This document shows positions 10,725-20,625 of a DNA stretch of 64,000 nt, in pieces; the stretch's first letter is position 1, and every line of letters begins with the position of its first letter. The position numbers and the translations under genes were made by a program. The notes below the pieces were generated by a model. It worked only from the letters and a program-made list of their open reading frames with translations. It was not told where the DNA came from and did not search any database. The DNA is from Anomaloglossus baeobatrachus (taxonomy: Eukaryota; Chordata; Amphibia; Anura; Aromobatidae): positions 397,451,680 to 397,515,679 of the forward strand of contig NC_134354.1 of the NCBI RefSeq assembly GCF_048569485.1, read 5' to 3'.

Positions 10725-12365
10725 CTACTCCTCCATACCAGGGCTTGGGCCTGTAGGGCTGCGGCACCTGTTGGTTTCTCGATCTCTTTCATCGTCCGTG
10801 GTGGTCTCATCGGTGGGTTCTTTGTCGGTTCTTTCTCTATCTTTCCTTTCTTCCTCTGTGTCTGTTTCTTTTTCTTTAGGACATGGCGTAACATCTAGTG
10901 CATACCAGCCTCTTTCTCCTTGATGCATTGTAAATTGCACTGTGTCTCCCATCCTTAGGTTCCTTCCAGGATGTCCTATGGGCAAATGAGCTCTAACGTC
11001 TCTTCTGTTGACAAAAATGCCTTCTTTCATACCAGGTGCTACTTTGAAGCCGTATCCTGATTTTAGGCTAAAATCTTCCACTACTCCTCGACAAAGGGGT
11101 CCTCTGACCTGGGCTTTGGCTCTTCTCAGGAACCGTTTCTCCTCTAAGTCTCTGGCCGTTATTTCATCTTTCTGCTCTGGAGACTGCGGTGCAGGGAAAG
11201 ACTGGGTTCTGTTACGGCGCCGTGTCTTGCGGGCTGGATTCTGCGGGGTACAGCTTACAAGCTCCCAGGTGAGGCTTTGGGGCGGATCTTCTTCAGCAGA
11301 GGGTATCGGGTCTTCTTCGTCCCAGCGGGAGTATGGCAACATCTCTGGCTCGGGGTATGAATCCACTGCTGATGGCTCCGGAGTCAGCTCCTCAGCCTTC
11401 TGGCCTCCCCTCCCCCTTAGTTCTTCGGGACACTCCTGTCGTGGCAGTGCTGGGGATGGACTTTCATCAGCAGGCCCGGGCGGGGGACTCTTTGGCGTGG
11501 TCGCTGCAGGAGTCGCCTTGTGGGTATGCGGAGGGAGCAGATACCGGTCCACCATCTCCTGTGGGAACTTGGCCTCCAGGTCAGTCTTCAGTCTCCAGTA
11601 TTCGGGGTCCGCACCTATCAGGGACGTCCTAGCGGGGACTTCTTTAGACTGGGGAGCGGTGTCTGCTCTGGCCTTGCAGGCCGGGGTAAACAATGGTACG
11701 TCTGTCTTGTCTTGGCGGGCCGCGCCTGGCATGGCGGCGGCCTGGTCTTGGCGGGCCGCGCCCGGCATGGCGGCGGCCTGGTCTTGGCGGGCCGCGCCCG
11801 GCATGGCGGCGGCCTGGTCTTGGCGGGCCGCGCCTAGCATGGCGGCGGCCTGGATCAGCGTCGCTGTTGCAGCTGGCGTCTTAGCGGGCTTCGCTACTAT
11901 GGCCGGTTCTTGGCGGGCCGGGCAGGGCATCGCTGCGGTGGCCTGGATCGGCGTCGCTGTCGCGATGGGATCTTTGCAGGCTGGGCTGGGCGTCGCTGCA
12001 GCGATCTGGGCTTGGCGGGCCGCACCTGGCGTGGCTGCGGCCTGGTTCGGCGTCGCCGCGCCGGGCGCCTCTTCAGGGACCGCGGGCGTGGCAGCAGGGA
12101 TCGGGGCACTCGCGCTGGCAGGGGCAACACTGGACTCACCCATCGTTGGCAGCATAGGGGTCTGAGTCGTCACCGTCCGGTCTGGCACTCGGCGCGCGGC
12201 TCTCCCCTCATAGGCCTGAACCGCCGCGGTCATTTCCAGAAACTCCGCACGTCCCTCTCTGATCTGCCTTCCGACCCTGGCCTCCAGTTGATCGCAGAAC
12301 TCGGCAAGCTCCCGACACCACCAGGCAGTGGAGCCTGGCTCTGGGTCTCGGTGTTCAGACGCCAT
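10725..12365 (-). CDS. Cold-shock-domain protein of an LTR retroelement (Gag-like position)
   Basis: The frame is open from 12,596. I prefer the ATG at 12,365 (context AAAATGG, start MASEHRDPEPG), giving about 546 residues. Numbered from 12,596, residues 90-135 are a charged helical stretch (WWCRELAEFCDQLEARVGR), 150-310 an Ala/Pro-rich low-complexity region, and 315-360 a short acidic/hydrophobic block. Residues 503-571 are a cold-shock domain: GVVEDFSLKSGYGF with RNP1 (SGYGF), GIFVNRRDV as RNP2, then VQFTMHQGERG and ALDVTP. The tail is highly charged (Glu/Asp/Arg/Lys). Cold-shock domains bind single-stranded RNA or DNA (Y-box proteins, Lin28). By position this is the element's only, Gag-like product. 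An RNA-packaging or RNA-chaperone role replacing a zinc knuckle is inference. No capsid fold was recognised by eye. Confidence 0.8.
   Translation of the reverse strand: MASEHRDPEPGSTAWWCRELAEFCDQLEARVGRQIREGRAEFLEMTAAVQAYEGRAARRVPDRTVTTQTPMLPTMGESSVAPASASAPIPAATPAVPEEAPGAATPNQAAATPGAARQAQIAAATPSPACKDPIATATPIQATAAMPCPARQEPAIVAKPAKTPAATATLIQAAAMLGAARQDQAAAMPGAARQDQAAAMPGAARQDQAAAMPGAARQDKTDVPLFTPACKARADTAPQSKEVPARTSLIGADPEYWRLKTDLEAKFPQEMVDRYLLPPHTHKATPAATTPKSPPPGPADESPSPALPRQECPEELRGRGGQKAEELTPEPSAVDSYPEPEMLPYSRWDEEDPIPSAEEDPPQSLTWELVSCTPQNPARKTRRRNRTQSFPAPQSPEQKDEITARDLEEKRFLRRAKAQVRGPLCRGVVEDFSLKSGYGFKVAPGMKEGIFVNRRDVRAHLPIGHPGRNLRMGDTVQFTMHQGERGWYALDVTPCPKEKETDTEEERKDRERTDKEPTDETTTDDERDRETNRCRSPTGPSPGMEE
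11710..11853 (-). repeat. Four 36-bp tandem repeats inside the cold-shock-domain gene
   Basis: Each unit encodes the 12-residue motif AAAMPGAARQDQ (last copy ends DK, first copy has L for P). The repeats keep the frame, so array length can vary without breaking the gene. Diverged relatives (AAATPGAARQ, AAMPCPARQE) flank them, so the whole Ala/Pro region probably grew by duplication. Confidence 0.9.
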
Positions 12366-12621
12366 TTTCTCTAGCAGCAGGCTTCTGGCTCCCTTTCTGT
12401 CCCGACGTCTCTGAACGCTTCCGCTCTCTTCACTTGCGAGGTCAGGACTCTGCAGGGGATCTCTGGGTAGCCACACCTCTTCGTGGGCGGTAACTTCTCC
12501 CAGCGCGGGCTGCTGTTGTTTTTCAGCGCGCTTTTCATGGTGGCAATATGGCGGCGCTTCCAATTTTTCAAGCGGACCGCCCAGGCACATGGTCACCTGT
12601 CTGGACAGGTCTAGTCCTTAT

Positions 12622-12639
12622 CCTGTTCGTGACGCCAGA
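12622..12639 (-). promoter_or_regulatory. Primer-binding-site candidate
   Basis: Directly after the 5' LTR the minus strand reads TGGCGTCACGAACAGGAT. It begins with TGG, as expected for pairing with a tRNA CCA end, and resembles the tRNA-Lys-type site TGGCGCCCGAACAGGGAC with small changes. The tRNA assignment is tentative. Confidence 0.5.
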
Positions 12640-13788
12640 TGTGAAGCCCCACAAGCATTGCAGTGTCGGTGCATTACCTTCAGGGACTCCACTCGGCTAG
12701 ATCCTGTCACTGGTAGGAAAATCTTCTGTTTTGATTGTCGTGACGCCACTCTCAGAATTGCGGTCAGTGGGGACCGCCACTGCAGGTTAAGGGATGCCTG
12801 GGGCTGATGGTGGGTGCAGTCAGTTGTAATAGCCTCCTGAGAGTGAGGCAAGCCCCAGGGCCCTGTGTAGGTGTGTAGAACCACAAGGCGCAGAATAACT
12901 CCACACAAGCAGGATGTCTTTCAGGGGTTTTACTCACAGAAGGTGGCAGAGTGAGTAACCCGGGCGTAGCTGGGATGAACCAGGCTGGAACCAGGTATCC
13001 TTCGGGCTGACTGATGAGGGTGACTACCGACTCGCCTTCCTTAGCCCTTGGTGGTTTGGGGTAACCCCGACTTTTAGTCCCTATGGGGGTCACCCAGGGA
13101 AGTAACTGCTCCCCTCGTTTGGTTGCCGTTTGCTTGTCGCCTGGACCAGATCACTCCAGCTGCTTGCCTCCTGTGAACTATGGGCCCTAACTGTGGCTAC
13201 GTGGCTGCGGCTTTTGGGTGTTGTGGTGTGGGCTTTGAGGGCCCCACACCGGCAGGTTTAGCGAGGAAAGGTAGATCTATCCCCGCTCCGGGATCTGCCG
13301 CCCGTTTGGGCCTGGTACTCCCTAGCAGTCTCCTTACTTCCCACTCCGTGCTCTCTCTTTAGCTGAAGATGGATTTCGGGTAGCACTCCTAGGTGACCGT
13401 TCTCCCCCGTCGGTAGCCACTGCGCGGGCGCTGTTAGACTGCAACAGCCCCAGGGGTCTGCTCTCCTCGGAGCTCCCTGGACTCTGCACTAAACCGGCTC
13501 ACTGCTCCTCCTCTCCTGTTCTTGCCTACGCCACCTAGCAACCAGGCTCTCCACCACACCCCTTGAGTGGAGATGGAGGCTTTTTACCCCCTCCACTATT
13601 CCAGTGGAGGTGAAGGCTTTGCCCCCTCCTGGGATCCCCAGGGGTCCTCCCAAAGGTACATGTGTGAGACCTGATCACTATGCGCCTGTGTAGTCACACC
13701 TCGGTCAGCCTTCTGGATTACCTGTATTGTACTGTCCCCAGCATGGGTGCAGTACTCAGTGGTGCCTGACCAGGTCAGGGGCGCCACA
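12640..13788 (-). repeat. 5' LTR of the cold-shock-domain element
   Basis: 1,149 bp, TG...CA ends on the minus strand. It matches 8,891-10,036 essentially throughout. As the upstream LTR it should hold the promoter. I see no textbook TATA box. GC-rich blocks and CCAGGGG runs are present. Confidence 0.85.
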
Positions 13789-13818
13789 CTAGCTGCTCTA
13801 GCTGTTGAGCCACTAGGA
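13789..13818 (-). mobile_element. 5' part of the same split SINE (A box)
   Basis: Read on the minus strand this gives AGTGGCTCAACAGCTAGAGC, close to the tRNA A box and D-arm. It directly abuts the LTR at 13,788. Together with 8,807-8,890 it accounts for a whole tRNA-type SINE head and tail. The bases next to the two LTRs (CCTGA and CTAGC) do not form a target duplication. Confidence 0.5.
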
Positions 13819-14217
13819 TTGATGACATCAGGGGGAGGATTTTACATAAATGAACCTACAATGCAGCCTCTTACACAGCAGATTACACAGGACACAGCTC
13901 CATTGTACACAGCAGTGTCTGTATCTCCTGTATTCTGGAGAGAGAGGAAAAGAGGATTTTTTTTTCTTCTAATAAAGTTACTAAAAACAATAAAAAAAAT
14001 AGAATAATGTAATTTTATTACACTTTTTATAAAATAATAAACATCACAAATCAGCAAATAACATGGACATATTTGGTGTCCCTGTAATCGTAATGACCTG
14101 AACAACACAGCGATCAGATTATTTATGGGGATCGGTAAATGGCGGGAAAAAAATGGTGCAATTTATTATTTTTCTTTATTAAAACCCATAAAAAAATGTA
14201 ATAAAAATGGATCACTG
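13819..14217. repeat. Unclassified interspersed repeat
   Basis: AT-rich stretch with segments (CCTGTAATCGTAATGACC, GATCGGTAAATGGCGG) that I recall as a common frog repeat. Ends not defined. No coding frame. Confidence 0.35.
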
Positions 14218-14855
14218 AGGCCGTGTTCACACATAGCGTAAATGCTGCATTTTTTCTGCAGGTGTCCGCGCCACGAGTGCAATAACAATGTTCTCTGATT
14301 ATTGCATGTTTGCGGTATTTTTTATGCATTGTCTCCCTTATTTGGTACATGTTTGTTGCTGATGTGAATCTTGAAGCTTATAAAGAAATAAAACACCAAA
14401 TCCGCACAGTTCAGCGACATCTTTAGACGCACCAGGGGCGGAGATTTCAGGACGTCTTATCCACTTTGCTTGGACAATTAGTCCATGTTCCCATGTAGTG
14501 TAAATGCTGCATTTTTTTCTGCTGTTTTTTTGCACATTTATTCTGCTGTGTTTAATTGTCCAAGTAAAGTGGATGTGATTCCATGAAAAGACGCCGCTGA
14601 ATTCTGCGGTTTTCGGGGGGGGTTTCTCTGGAGGTTTCTATGTGGAGCTTAAAAAAATGCAAGAAAAAGCTTCTCAGTACAATAAAAACACTTAAAAACG
14701 CAGATTCACATCTGAACCAAAAACGCATTAAATAATGGAGAAAAGGCAGAAAAAATGCAGCAAAAATGGAAAAAACAGAGAAGATAGTTATTGTGTAATT
14801 TGGTGCAGACAGAAACAAAAAGAAACAGAATTTATGCAACGTGTGAACACGGCCT
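14218..14855. mobile_element. MITE with AGGCCGTGTTCACAC termini
   Basis: Inverted ends: AGGCCGTGTTCACACATAGC on the left, CAACGTGTGAACACGGCCT on the right. The subterminal GTAAATGCTGCATTTTTTCTGC recurs near 14,499, preceded by a degraded copy of the terminus, so two related copies may be merged. No ORF. Confidence 0.7.
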
Positions 14856-15056
14856 TATAGGCACAAATAAGCAACATGTCATATAGTGACACATAGAAAT
14901 ATAAAAAAATTCTGACTGCTATGAATATGAATGAACAGTCCGGGACATCTTCTGAATGACCCTTACTGCCAAATGGGTGTGGCTAGGGGTGTGGCTAGGG
15001 GCGTGGTCAAAATATACTTTGTCCCTCTTTCCTTTCTTGAAAAGTTGGGAGGTATG

Positions 15057-15488
15057 GCACACGTATGCTTAAAATGATCATCTAAATAAACTGTAAGGGT
15101 GTGAAAAAGTCGCAGTATGCACTAGTCTCTTCCAGATTTCGCATGATACTCACCTATCCAAGTCTATGAGGTTGCACACAAAATACAGATGACTTGCGGA
15201 TTATTCATATTGCATCTGATTTTTACAGCAACATTGCCAACATTAACAACTGAATCTGTATTTCATCTGGTAAATTTATTTTACTGCTGATTTATTAAAA
15301 CAGATGCCTTACGAATGTCATTAACTGACACATGAATGGTACATGGACGTAGTACAGAGGACAATAGAAAATCCTAACTTGCTTTCTGGATGAAAGTCAT
15401 ACAATTTTTTGTATGCTCATCTGAACTGTGCCTAAAGTATTGTTTTTTTTTTTCATTGAAGTCAAATCAAAAATCTGTGATAAATCCT
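15057..15488. other. No feature recognised
   Basis: AT-rich sequence with no supportable gene, repeat end or RNA structure. Confidence 0.4.
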
Positions 15489-15868
15489 TAGAACACCACT
15501 CTAGCGTGTTTTTATTTTTCAGCACTGGAATGGTGCTTTATATCTATGTCCCCTGCCTCCTGTCTTGTACCTTCTAGCATTTTCATCTTGTTTCAGCATC
15601 ACTTCAATCTTGTGGCGCCATCTTGTGCCTGTAAAGTAAGAGGTTACATCACAAGGTGTCAATGCAAGTCTACGAGAGCCATTTTCTCATAGAGTTGTAT
15701 TGATTTGTGACCTCTGGTGTGCTCCATGAAACATCAAAGCTGCTGGTAGGTCACAAATCACCAAAGATCAACCAGAGCAATACTGGAAAGAGATGAAGAC
15801 GGCTGCAGGTGAGTATTATACAGGGGAAGGCGACTTACAATTAAAGCACTACTCTAACACTGAACTAA
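15489..15868. repeat. Unclassified repeat, copy 1
   Basis: Starts with a short hairpin (AACACCACTCTAG against GGAATGGTGCTTTA) and ends AAAGCACTACTCTAACACTG. Middle contains TGCAAGTCTACGAGAGCCAT and GTGAGTATTATACAGGG. A second diverged copy is at 55,318-55,672. Confidence 0.5.
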
Positions 15869-16727
15869 AAAAAACCATTGGAGTGATGCTTTCACAAAAC
15901 CAGGTCATCTTTAGAGATCTTCAGATGTGTGAGACATGCTCCAGGAAAAGGGTTCTTAACAATACGGTACATGTAGGTGGTGTTCTTAAAACCTTGGTGA
16001 TACCTAGAATGAAAAAAAAATTAGCATGGAAATATGAGCATAATGCAGATTTTCAAAAGTACACTGCATGTTCATTCTTGTACAGAAATATTGCAGGTTT
16101 TCAAAGAGGATTCCAACCTTTTCAAGGTATAGGGTGTAAGGCGCTGCAAACTTCCAATGCTATTGATTTGAAATCACAATGGATTTGCCTGTCGGAGAGT
16201 TGGACACATTAGATGGTCGATCAAATTAGGACTACACAATTATATCAGTATGCCTATTTCCCAGATTGTGCCATCAGAGGTGAGATCTTAAGTGATTTTA
16301 TCTTATTTATTTTGTTTTCTGCAGCCTACACATTTTTAAGTAATGTTTCTCATTTATGTGCATTCATTATACTGCTTTTTATAATAAAAATCTAAAAATA
16401 TTCTACTAAATCTTGAATCTTAAAATAAATGTAATTTTGAGAACCTGTGTTTGTTAATATCTCAAAGTTCACCACCCTTCCTTCCTCAGAACAATACAAA
16501 AATGCTTCCTTCCTAACTCCTAAAGATGATATTATCTAAGATTCCCATGAAATACATATACGGTGGACTAGCAGGGGTTAAAGAATGACAAAGCAGGTTG
16601 ATGTGGAGCTGATATATATATTTTGGCAATTGTACAGGGCAATCATACTATATGTTCAACCTAGGCAGCTACATAGGCCCCAGTAGGTGAGGAGGCTCGA
16701 AAAGCTGCTTCCTACGGTCTAATACTC
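15869..16727. other. No feature recognised
   Basis: AT-rich. A 139-residue frame ends at 16,212 but has no recognisable motif and starts inside the repeat to its left. Confidence 0.4.
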
Positions 16728-16870
16728 TGAACAAAAATATGAACGGAACACTTTTGTTTCTGCTCCCATTTTTTATGAGCTGAACTCAAAGATCTAAGAC
16801 TTCTATGTACACAAAAGGCCTTTTTCTATCAAATATCAATGTTCAGTGCAGATTGTTCATGGTCTCATCT
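16728..16870 (+). mobile_element. Terminal fragment of a Tc1/mariner-type transposon
   Basis: Contains AACAAAAATATGAACGGAAC, then CACTTTTGTTTCTGCTCCC and AGCTGAACTCAAAGATCTAA, a terminus I recall from vertebrate Tc1-like elements. Only the end is kept. No transposase follows. Confidence 0.5.
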
Positions 16871-17029
16871 AATTATCGATGGATTGTAAGGTATAGGCAA
16901 GGGTCAGATTGTAAGGTGGTCAAGGCTACACTACCCCTCTGTAGAAGTAGCCGGCACACAGAAGGTTTTATCAGATGTAATAAATGTAATCTGTATGTTG
17001 TGAATGGCCACCAGGTGACAATGGGGGTA

Positions 17030-17829
17030 TGTGACGGCAGCCCTGGCACCTAGTTAGGGAGAACAAGGGTTAAATGAAAGGAGGAAGATAGGGTATATAT
17101 AGGACAGGATGCAGAAGGAGAGTAGGAGAGTCCCCCAGTAAGAGAAAGAGAGAACAAGCCCTATATTTTTTGATTAACGATGTTAAGGGTCAACCATTTG
17201 ACACCGGACATGCGGCATCCTGCTCTTTAGAGGACTGTCTCAATCGCGTCCTCAGAAGAGGAGTGAAGTCTGGTCAGTCGGGGTGGTGTCTGTTCTTTTC
17301 TGCAAAAGAAAACCCAAAGAAATCCCCTGCGAGACCGAAGGTCAGTGGGCCCTTAAAGGAGAAGGGTAGGTCCTGGCCAAAAGCACGAACAGAGGAGTGC
17401 TGTCGCACTGAGCCCTTCCAAAGTGCAAGCTAATCTCTGTGGGTGGGACGGATGGGCTTAAGGACTATTTGAATCGGTTTGTGACGTCAGACAGGAGAAT
17501 CAGGGGCCTACTAGTGTCCGATGGAGCTCAGGTACCAGGAAAGTGGTCGGCCGTCAAATTAACTGTTGGACTGGAGACTGGAGGGAACCCCATCGAGACC
17601 AGAAGAGATGACCGTGTTTTGCGAATGGAAAAAGTCCCTGTACTGAAGTTCAGTTGTTTGAAGAAAATATACTGGTGTCTGCTTTATCGACTCTAGAAAA
17701 TATGAACTGTGGCGAAAGCATCCCTGCAGTGGAGCGGGGAACAGGAGGCAAGGGGTTACCGAGTAGCTGCACTGCGGCCTGACAACCCCTGCACACACGA
17801 CTACCACTGTCCCCCCTTGCCACTCTACA
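17030..17829 (+). mobile_element. Possible solo LTR
   Basis: TGTGACGGCAGCCCTGGCAC start, TATA-like GGGTATATATAGGACAGG at about 17,089-17,106, GC-rich body, and ACA end near 17,829. No internal region, partner LTR or target duplication could be confirmed, so both the call and the limits are weak. Confidence 0.3.
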
Positions 17830-18750
17830 AGATGGCCATAGATTCTCTCATTCGAGAGAGTTGGGCCAGTTATGCAAAGTATACTCTGATCAGAGTTTTA
17901 TCTGTGTCAGCTTAGTGTTATATGATTCTTTCCAAGAGAATCGGAGCACACTGTGAGGAAAAGATGAAGAACAAAATGTCTATCTTCTCCATTCTGTAAG
18001 TCCACGAAAATCGGACTGAACTCAGATGTCATCCAAGTCCAGTCCGATTATTTTTTTCACGCACCCATAGACTTGAATAGGCAACCCTCATCCGATTTGT
18101 GCTTCAAATCACAGCATGATGTGATTTTTTTTCTCATGCTGAATCGGCATAAGAAAAAAATAATGATAACTACTTCTATATTGAATAACATTGGCCCAAG
18201 TACAATCCCATAAAAATTCAGATAGCTCTTGTATAATTTATACAGTGGTGTGACCCTTGGGTTTAGCCTAAGTTCTCACAATGAGCTTTCAGTGAGTTTT
18301 TCATGGTGCAAAATTTCTGCTGCATTTCTCTGTAAATTAGGTGATCGGCAGACCTAACTGCATTAAAAAAAAAAAAAAATACAATTCCGGCCCGGAACTG
18401 ATCCCGTATATCTGGCTGAACTCTGGTCCCCATATAAGTCTATGGGGACCAGAATCCGGCTATTAAAAATGGTGGTAGAAGGGATAGGGGGATAGGAGCA
18501 GACGCACTATACCTATCAAGGCTCCAGCATGGCTGAACCTGCTCTCCCGGCCGCCCATTCAATTCCAAGGCCGCTCATTAGGCTCATGCATATGCACTGC
18601 TTTCCCTGCCCATCGGCGTCGGCGTCTGTGATTGGTTGAAGTCAGTCGTTCCCCCGTGCTGAGTGTCAGCGTGTCACCTGACTGCTTCCAATCACAGATG
18701 CTACATGCATCTATCGTGGTATGAAAATAAATAAATAAAAAATTGGCTTA
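17830..18750. repeat. Mixed short interspersed repeats
   Basis: Contains short inverted pieces (AATCGGACTGAACTCAGATG against AAGTCCAGTCCGATT, 18,008-18,050; GGTCCCCATATAAGTC against TCTATGGGGACC near 18,426-18,452). These look like decayed MITEs. No gene seen. Confidence 0.35.
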
Positions 18751-19330
18751 GGCGGGCTTTGCACGTTGCGACATCTCAAGCCGATGCTGCGATGTCGCAC
18801 GCGATAGTCCCCGCCCCGTCGCAGCAGCGATATCTTGTGATTCCTGGCGTAGCGAACATTATCGCTACGCCAGCTTCACATGCACTCACCTGTCCTGCGA
18901 CGTCGCTCTGGCCGGTGTCCCGCCTCCTTCCTAAGGGGGCGGGTCGTACAACGTCAGAGTGACGTCACACGGCAGGCGGCCAATCAAAGCAGAGGAGCGG
19001 AGATGAGCAGGATGTAAACATCCCGCCCACCTTCTTCCTTCCGTATAGCCGCCGGCGGCAGGTAAGGTGATGTTCCTCGCTCCTGCGGCTCCATACACAG
19101 CGATGTGTGCTGCTGCAGGAACGAGGAACAACATCGTACCTGTCGCGGCAGCGTAATTTTGAAAAAGTCGGAGCCTACACCGATGATACGATAACGACGC
19201 TTTTGCGCTCGTTAATCATATCATCTAGGATTTACACACTACGATGTCGAAAGTGACTCCGGATGTGCGTCACTTTCGATTTGACCCCACCGACATCGCA
19301 CGTGCAATGTTGCAACGTGCAAAGCCGCCC
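18751..19330. mobile_element. MITE with GGCGGGCTTTGCACGTTGC termini
   Basis: GGCGGGCTTTGCACGTTGC on the left is matched by GCAACGTGCAAAGCCGCCC on the right. Inside are palindromic, CpG-rich segments such as TATCGCTACGCC and CGATGATACGATAACGACG. No ORF. Confidence 0.8.
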
Positions 19331-19850
19331 TGAGGGTCCCTCCACATTCATAACCAGGACAGATTGGCTGAATATTATAATAAGAGGAACCGCACACAGC
19401 TTTTTGTAATAATTTAAATAAATAATTTAAAAAAACAACGTGCGGGCCCCCCAATTTTATACCCAATCATGATAAAACCGAACAGCTGGGAGCTGGTATT
19501 CTCAGGCTGGGGAGACCCATGGTTATTTGGAGCCCCCATCCTAACAATAGCAGCCTGCAGCCATCCAGGATTGTTGCATCCATTAGATGCGAGAATCCCA
19601 GCACTTTACCTGGCTCTTCCCGATTGCCCTAAGCCCTAGATTAGTAATGGAGATGGTCTATGAGACCCCCCCATTTCAAATCTGTAAGTAACAGTAAATA
19701 AACACAAACACCGAAAAAATCCTTTGTCTGAAATAAAAGACAAAAAACACCCTTATTCACAACTTTATTTGCACCCAAGACACCCCTGCAGGTGCGATGT
19801 AATCCACAAGAGGTACCACGATGATAACAGCTTTCCTACATTACTTAAGG
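19331..19850. repeat. Unclassified frog-type interspersed repeat
   Basis: Has GAACAGCTGGGAGCTGGTAT, CATGGTTATTTGGAGCCCCC and CAGCCTGCAGCC, a run I recall as abundant in frog genomes. Ends and class are not clear. Confidence 0.4.
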
Positions 19851-20040
19851 CACAACATGTGATCATGGAACATGACTGAAAGCTGTGAGGTTCAAGCAAA
19901 GACTGAGCCGCAATGACCAGTGACGTCACTCAGGTTAGTTGCAGTCACAGCTGGAGGTTCCCACGGGCTTCCACCTGTGATCGCAGGTACCAGGTGATCT
20001 CAATGAACTCTCACTGAGTTCACAGACCTGCATTTCCTGG

Positions 20041-20400
20041 CAGAAAACTGTGTTTTTTTTGTCAAGCATTCGGTGCTGAAAATTTTCTATCATATTCCTG
20101 CACACAATCTACACCTCCTGGCAAAAAAACTGCATCACTACTGCATGCGGTATGATGCGGTAGTGATGTGGGGGGGGTTGCCAGGAGGTGTAGATTGGGT
20201 GCAGGAATATGGTGTAAAAAGTTCAGCACCAAATCTGCATCTCTTGGGAAAAAAATGAAAAATGGTTTTCACGCCATTTGGGTACAGTTTTCTGCCAGGA
20301 GGTGAAAATTTAGTGCTGAAATCTAGTGAGACATTTCAGCACCAAATTTGCACCTCCTGGAAGAAAACTGCACCAAAACGGCATCAAAACATTTTTGGTG
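20041..20400. repeat. Decayed inverted-repeat element
   Basis: Repeated and inverted forms of CTACACCTCCTGGC/GCCAGGAGGTGTAG and TTCAGCACCAAAT. The centre is a near-palindrome around CTGCATGCGGTATGATGCGG. Non-coding MITE-like sequence. Confidence 0.5.
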
Positions 20401-20625
20401 GGATGATGGATGGAGCGAAATGCAGGGCAATCCTCAAGGAAAAACTGTTAAGACGCCGCAAAAAAAACCTGAGACTGGGATCACCTTCCATCAGATCAAC
20501 GACCCTAAACATACTGCCAGGGTTACAATGGATGGTTTAGATTAAAGCATATTCATGTATGTGTGAATGCTCCAAAGTCCAGACCTATATCACATTGAGA
20601 ATCTGTGGCAAGACTTGAAAATTAG
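20401..20625 (+). pseudogene. Tc1 transposase fragment
   Basis: Pieces in more than one frame match the Tc1 C-terminal half: DGAKCRAILKEKLL, then ITFHQINDPKHTARVTMDG (second catalytic Asp replaced in the QDNDPKHTA box), then SPDLYHIENLWQDLK (third catalytic region). At least one frameshift and stops. No termini. Confidence 0.65.

Larger units (their letters stand above)
8891..13788 (-). mobile_element. Non-autonomous LTR retroelement carrying a cold-shock-domain gene
   Basis: 4,898 bp on the minus strand: 5' LTR (13,788-12,640), primer-binding-like site, leader, one long gene (12,365-10,725), about 680 bp of 3' non-coding sequence, a purine tract, and 3' LTR (10,036-8,891). LTRs start TGTGGCGCCCCTG and end GGGGCTTCACA. 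By eye they are nearly identical, apart from a small difference beside the TTCACA end. There is no protease, reverse transcriptase, RNase H or integrase, so the copy must have been mobilised in trans. It looks whole for such an element and young by LTR similarity. No target duplication is seen. Confidence 0.8.
6306..15056. mobile_element. hAT-like non-autonomous element ends bounding a nested 8.7-kb block
   Basis: The left end is CATACCTCCCAATTGTCC. The right end is its inverted partner, AAAAGTTGGGAGGTATG. I recall this terminus from abundant frog repeats usually placed with hAT. The flanks are similar (CCACACG left, GCACACG right), giving a probable 7-8 bp target duplication with one mismatch. 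Only about 110 bp of left arm and 200 bp of right arm (14,857-15,056, with repeated GTGTGGCTAGGGG) belong to the element. The rest is later insertions and satellite expansion listed separately. No transposase is present. Confidence 0.55.

Noticed and set aside
11008-12165. 385-codon plus-strand ORF
   Set aside because: Antisense shadow of the cold-shock-domain gene, caused by its GC-rich, repeat-bearing sequence. The recognised domain is on the minus strand.
12366-12596. Upstream ATG of the cold-shock-domain frame as the true start
   Set aside because: The first ATG lies in the leader close to the primer-binding site. The ATG at 12,365 has a stronger context, and the upstream 77 codons look like leader sequence.
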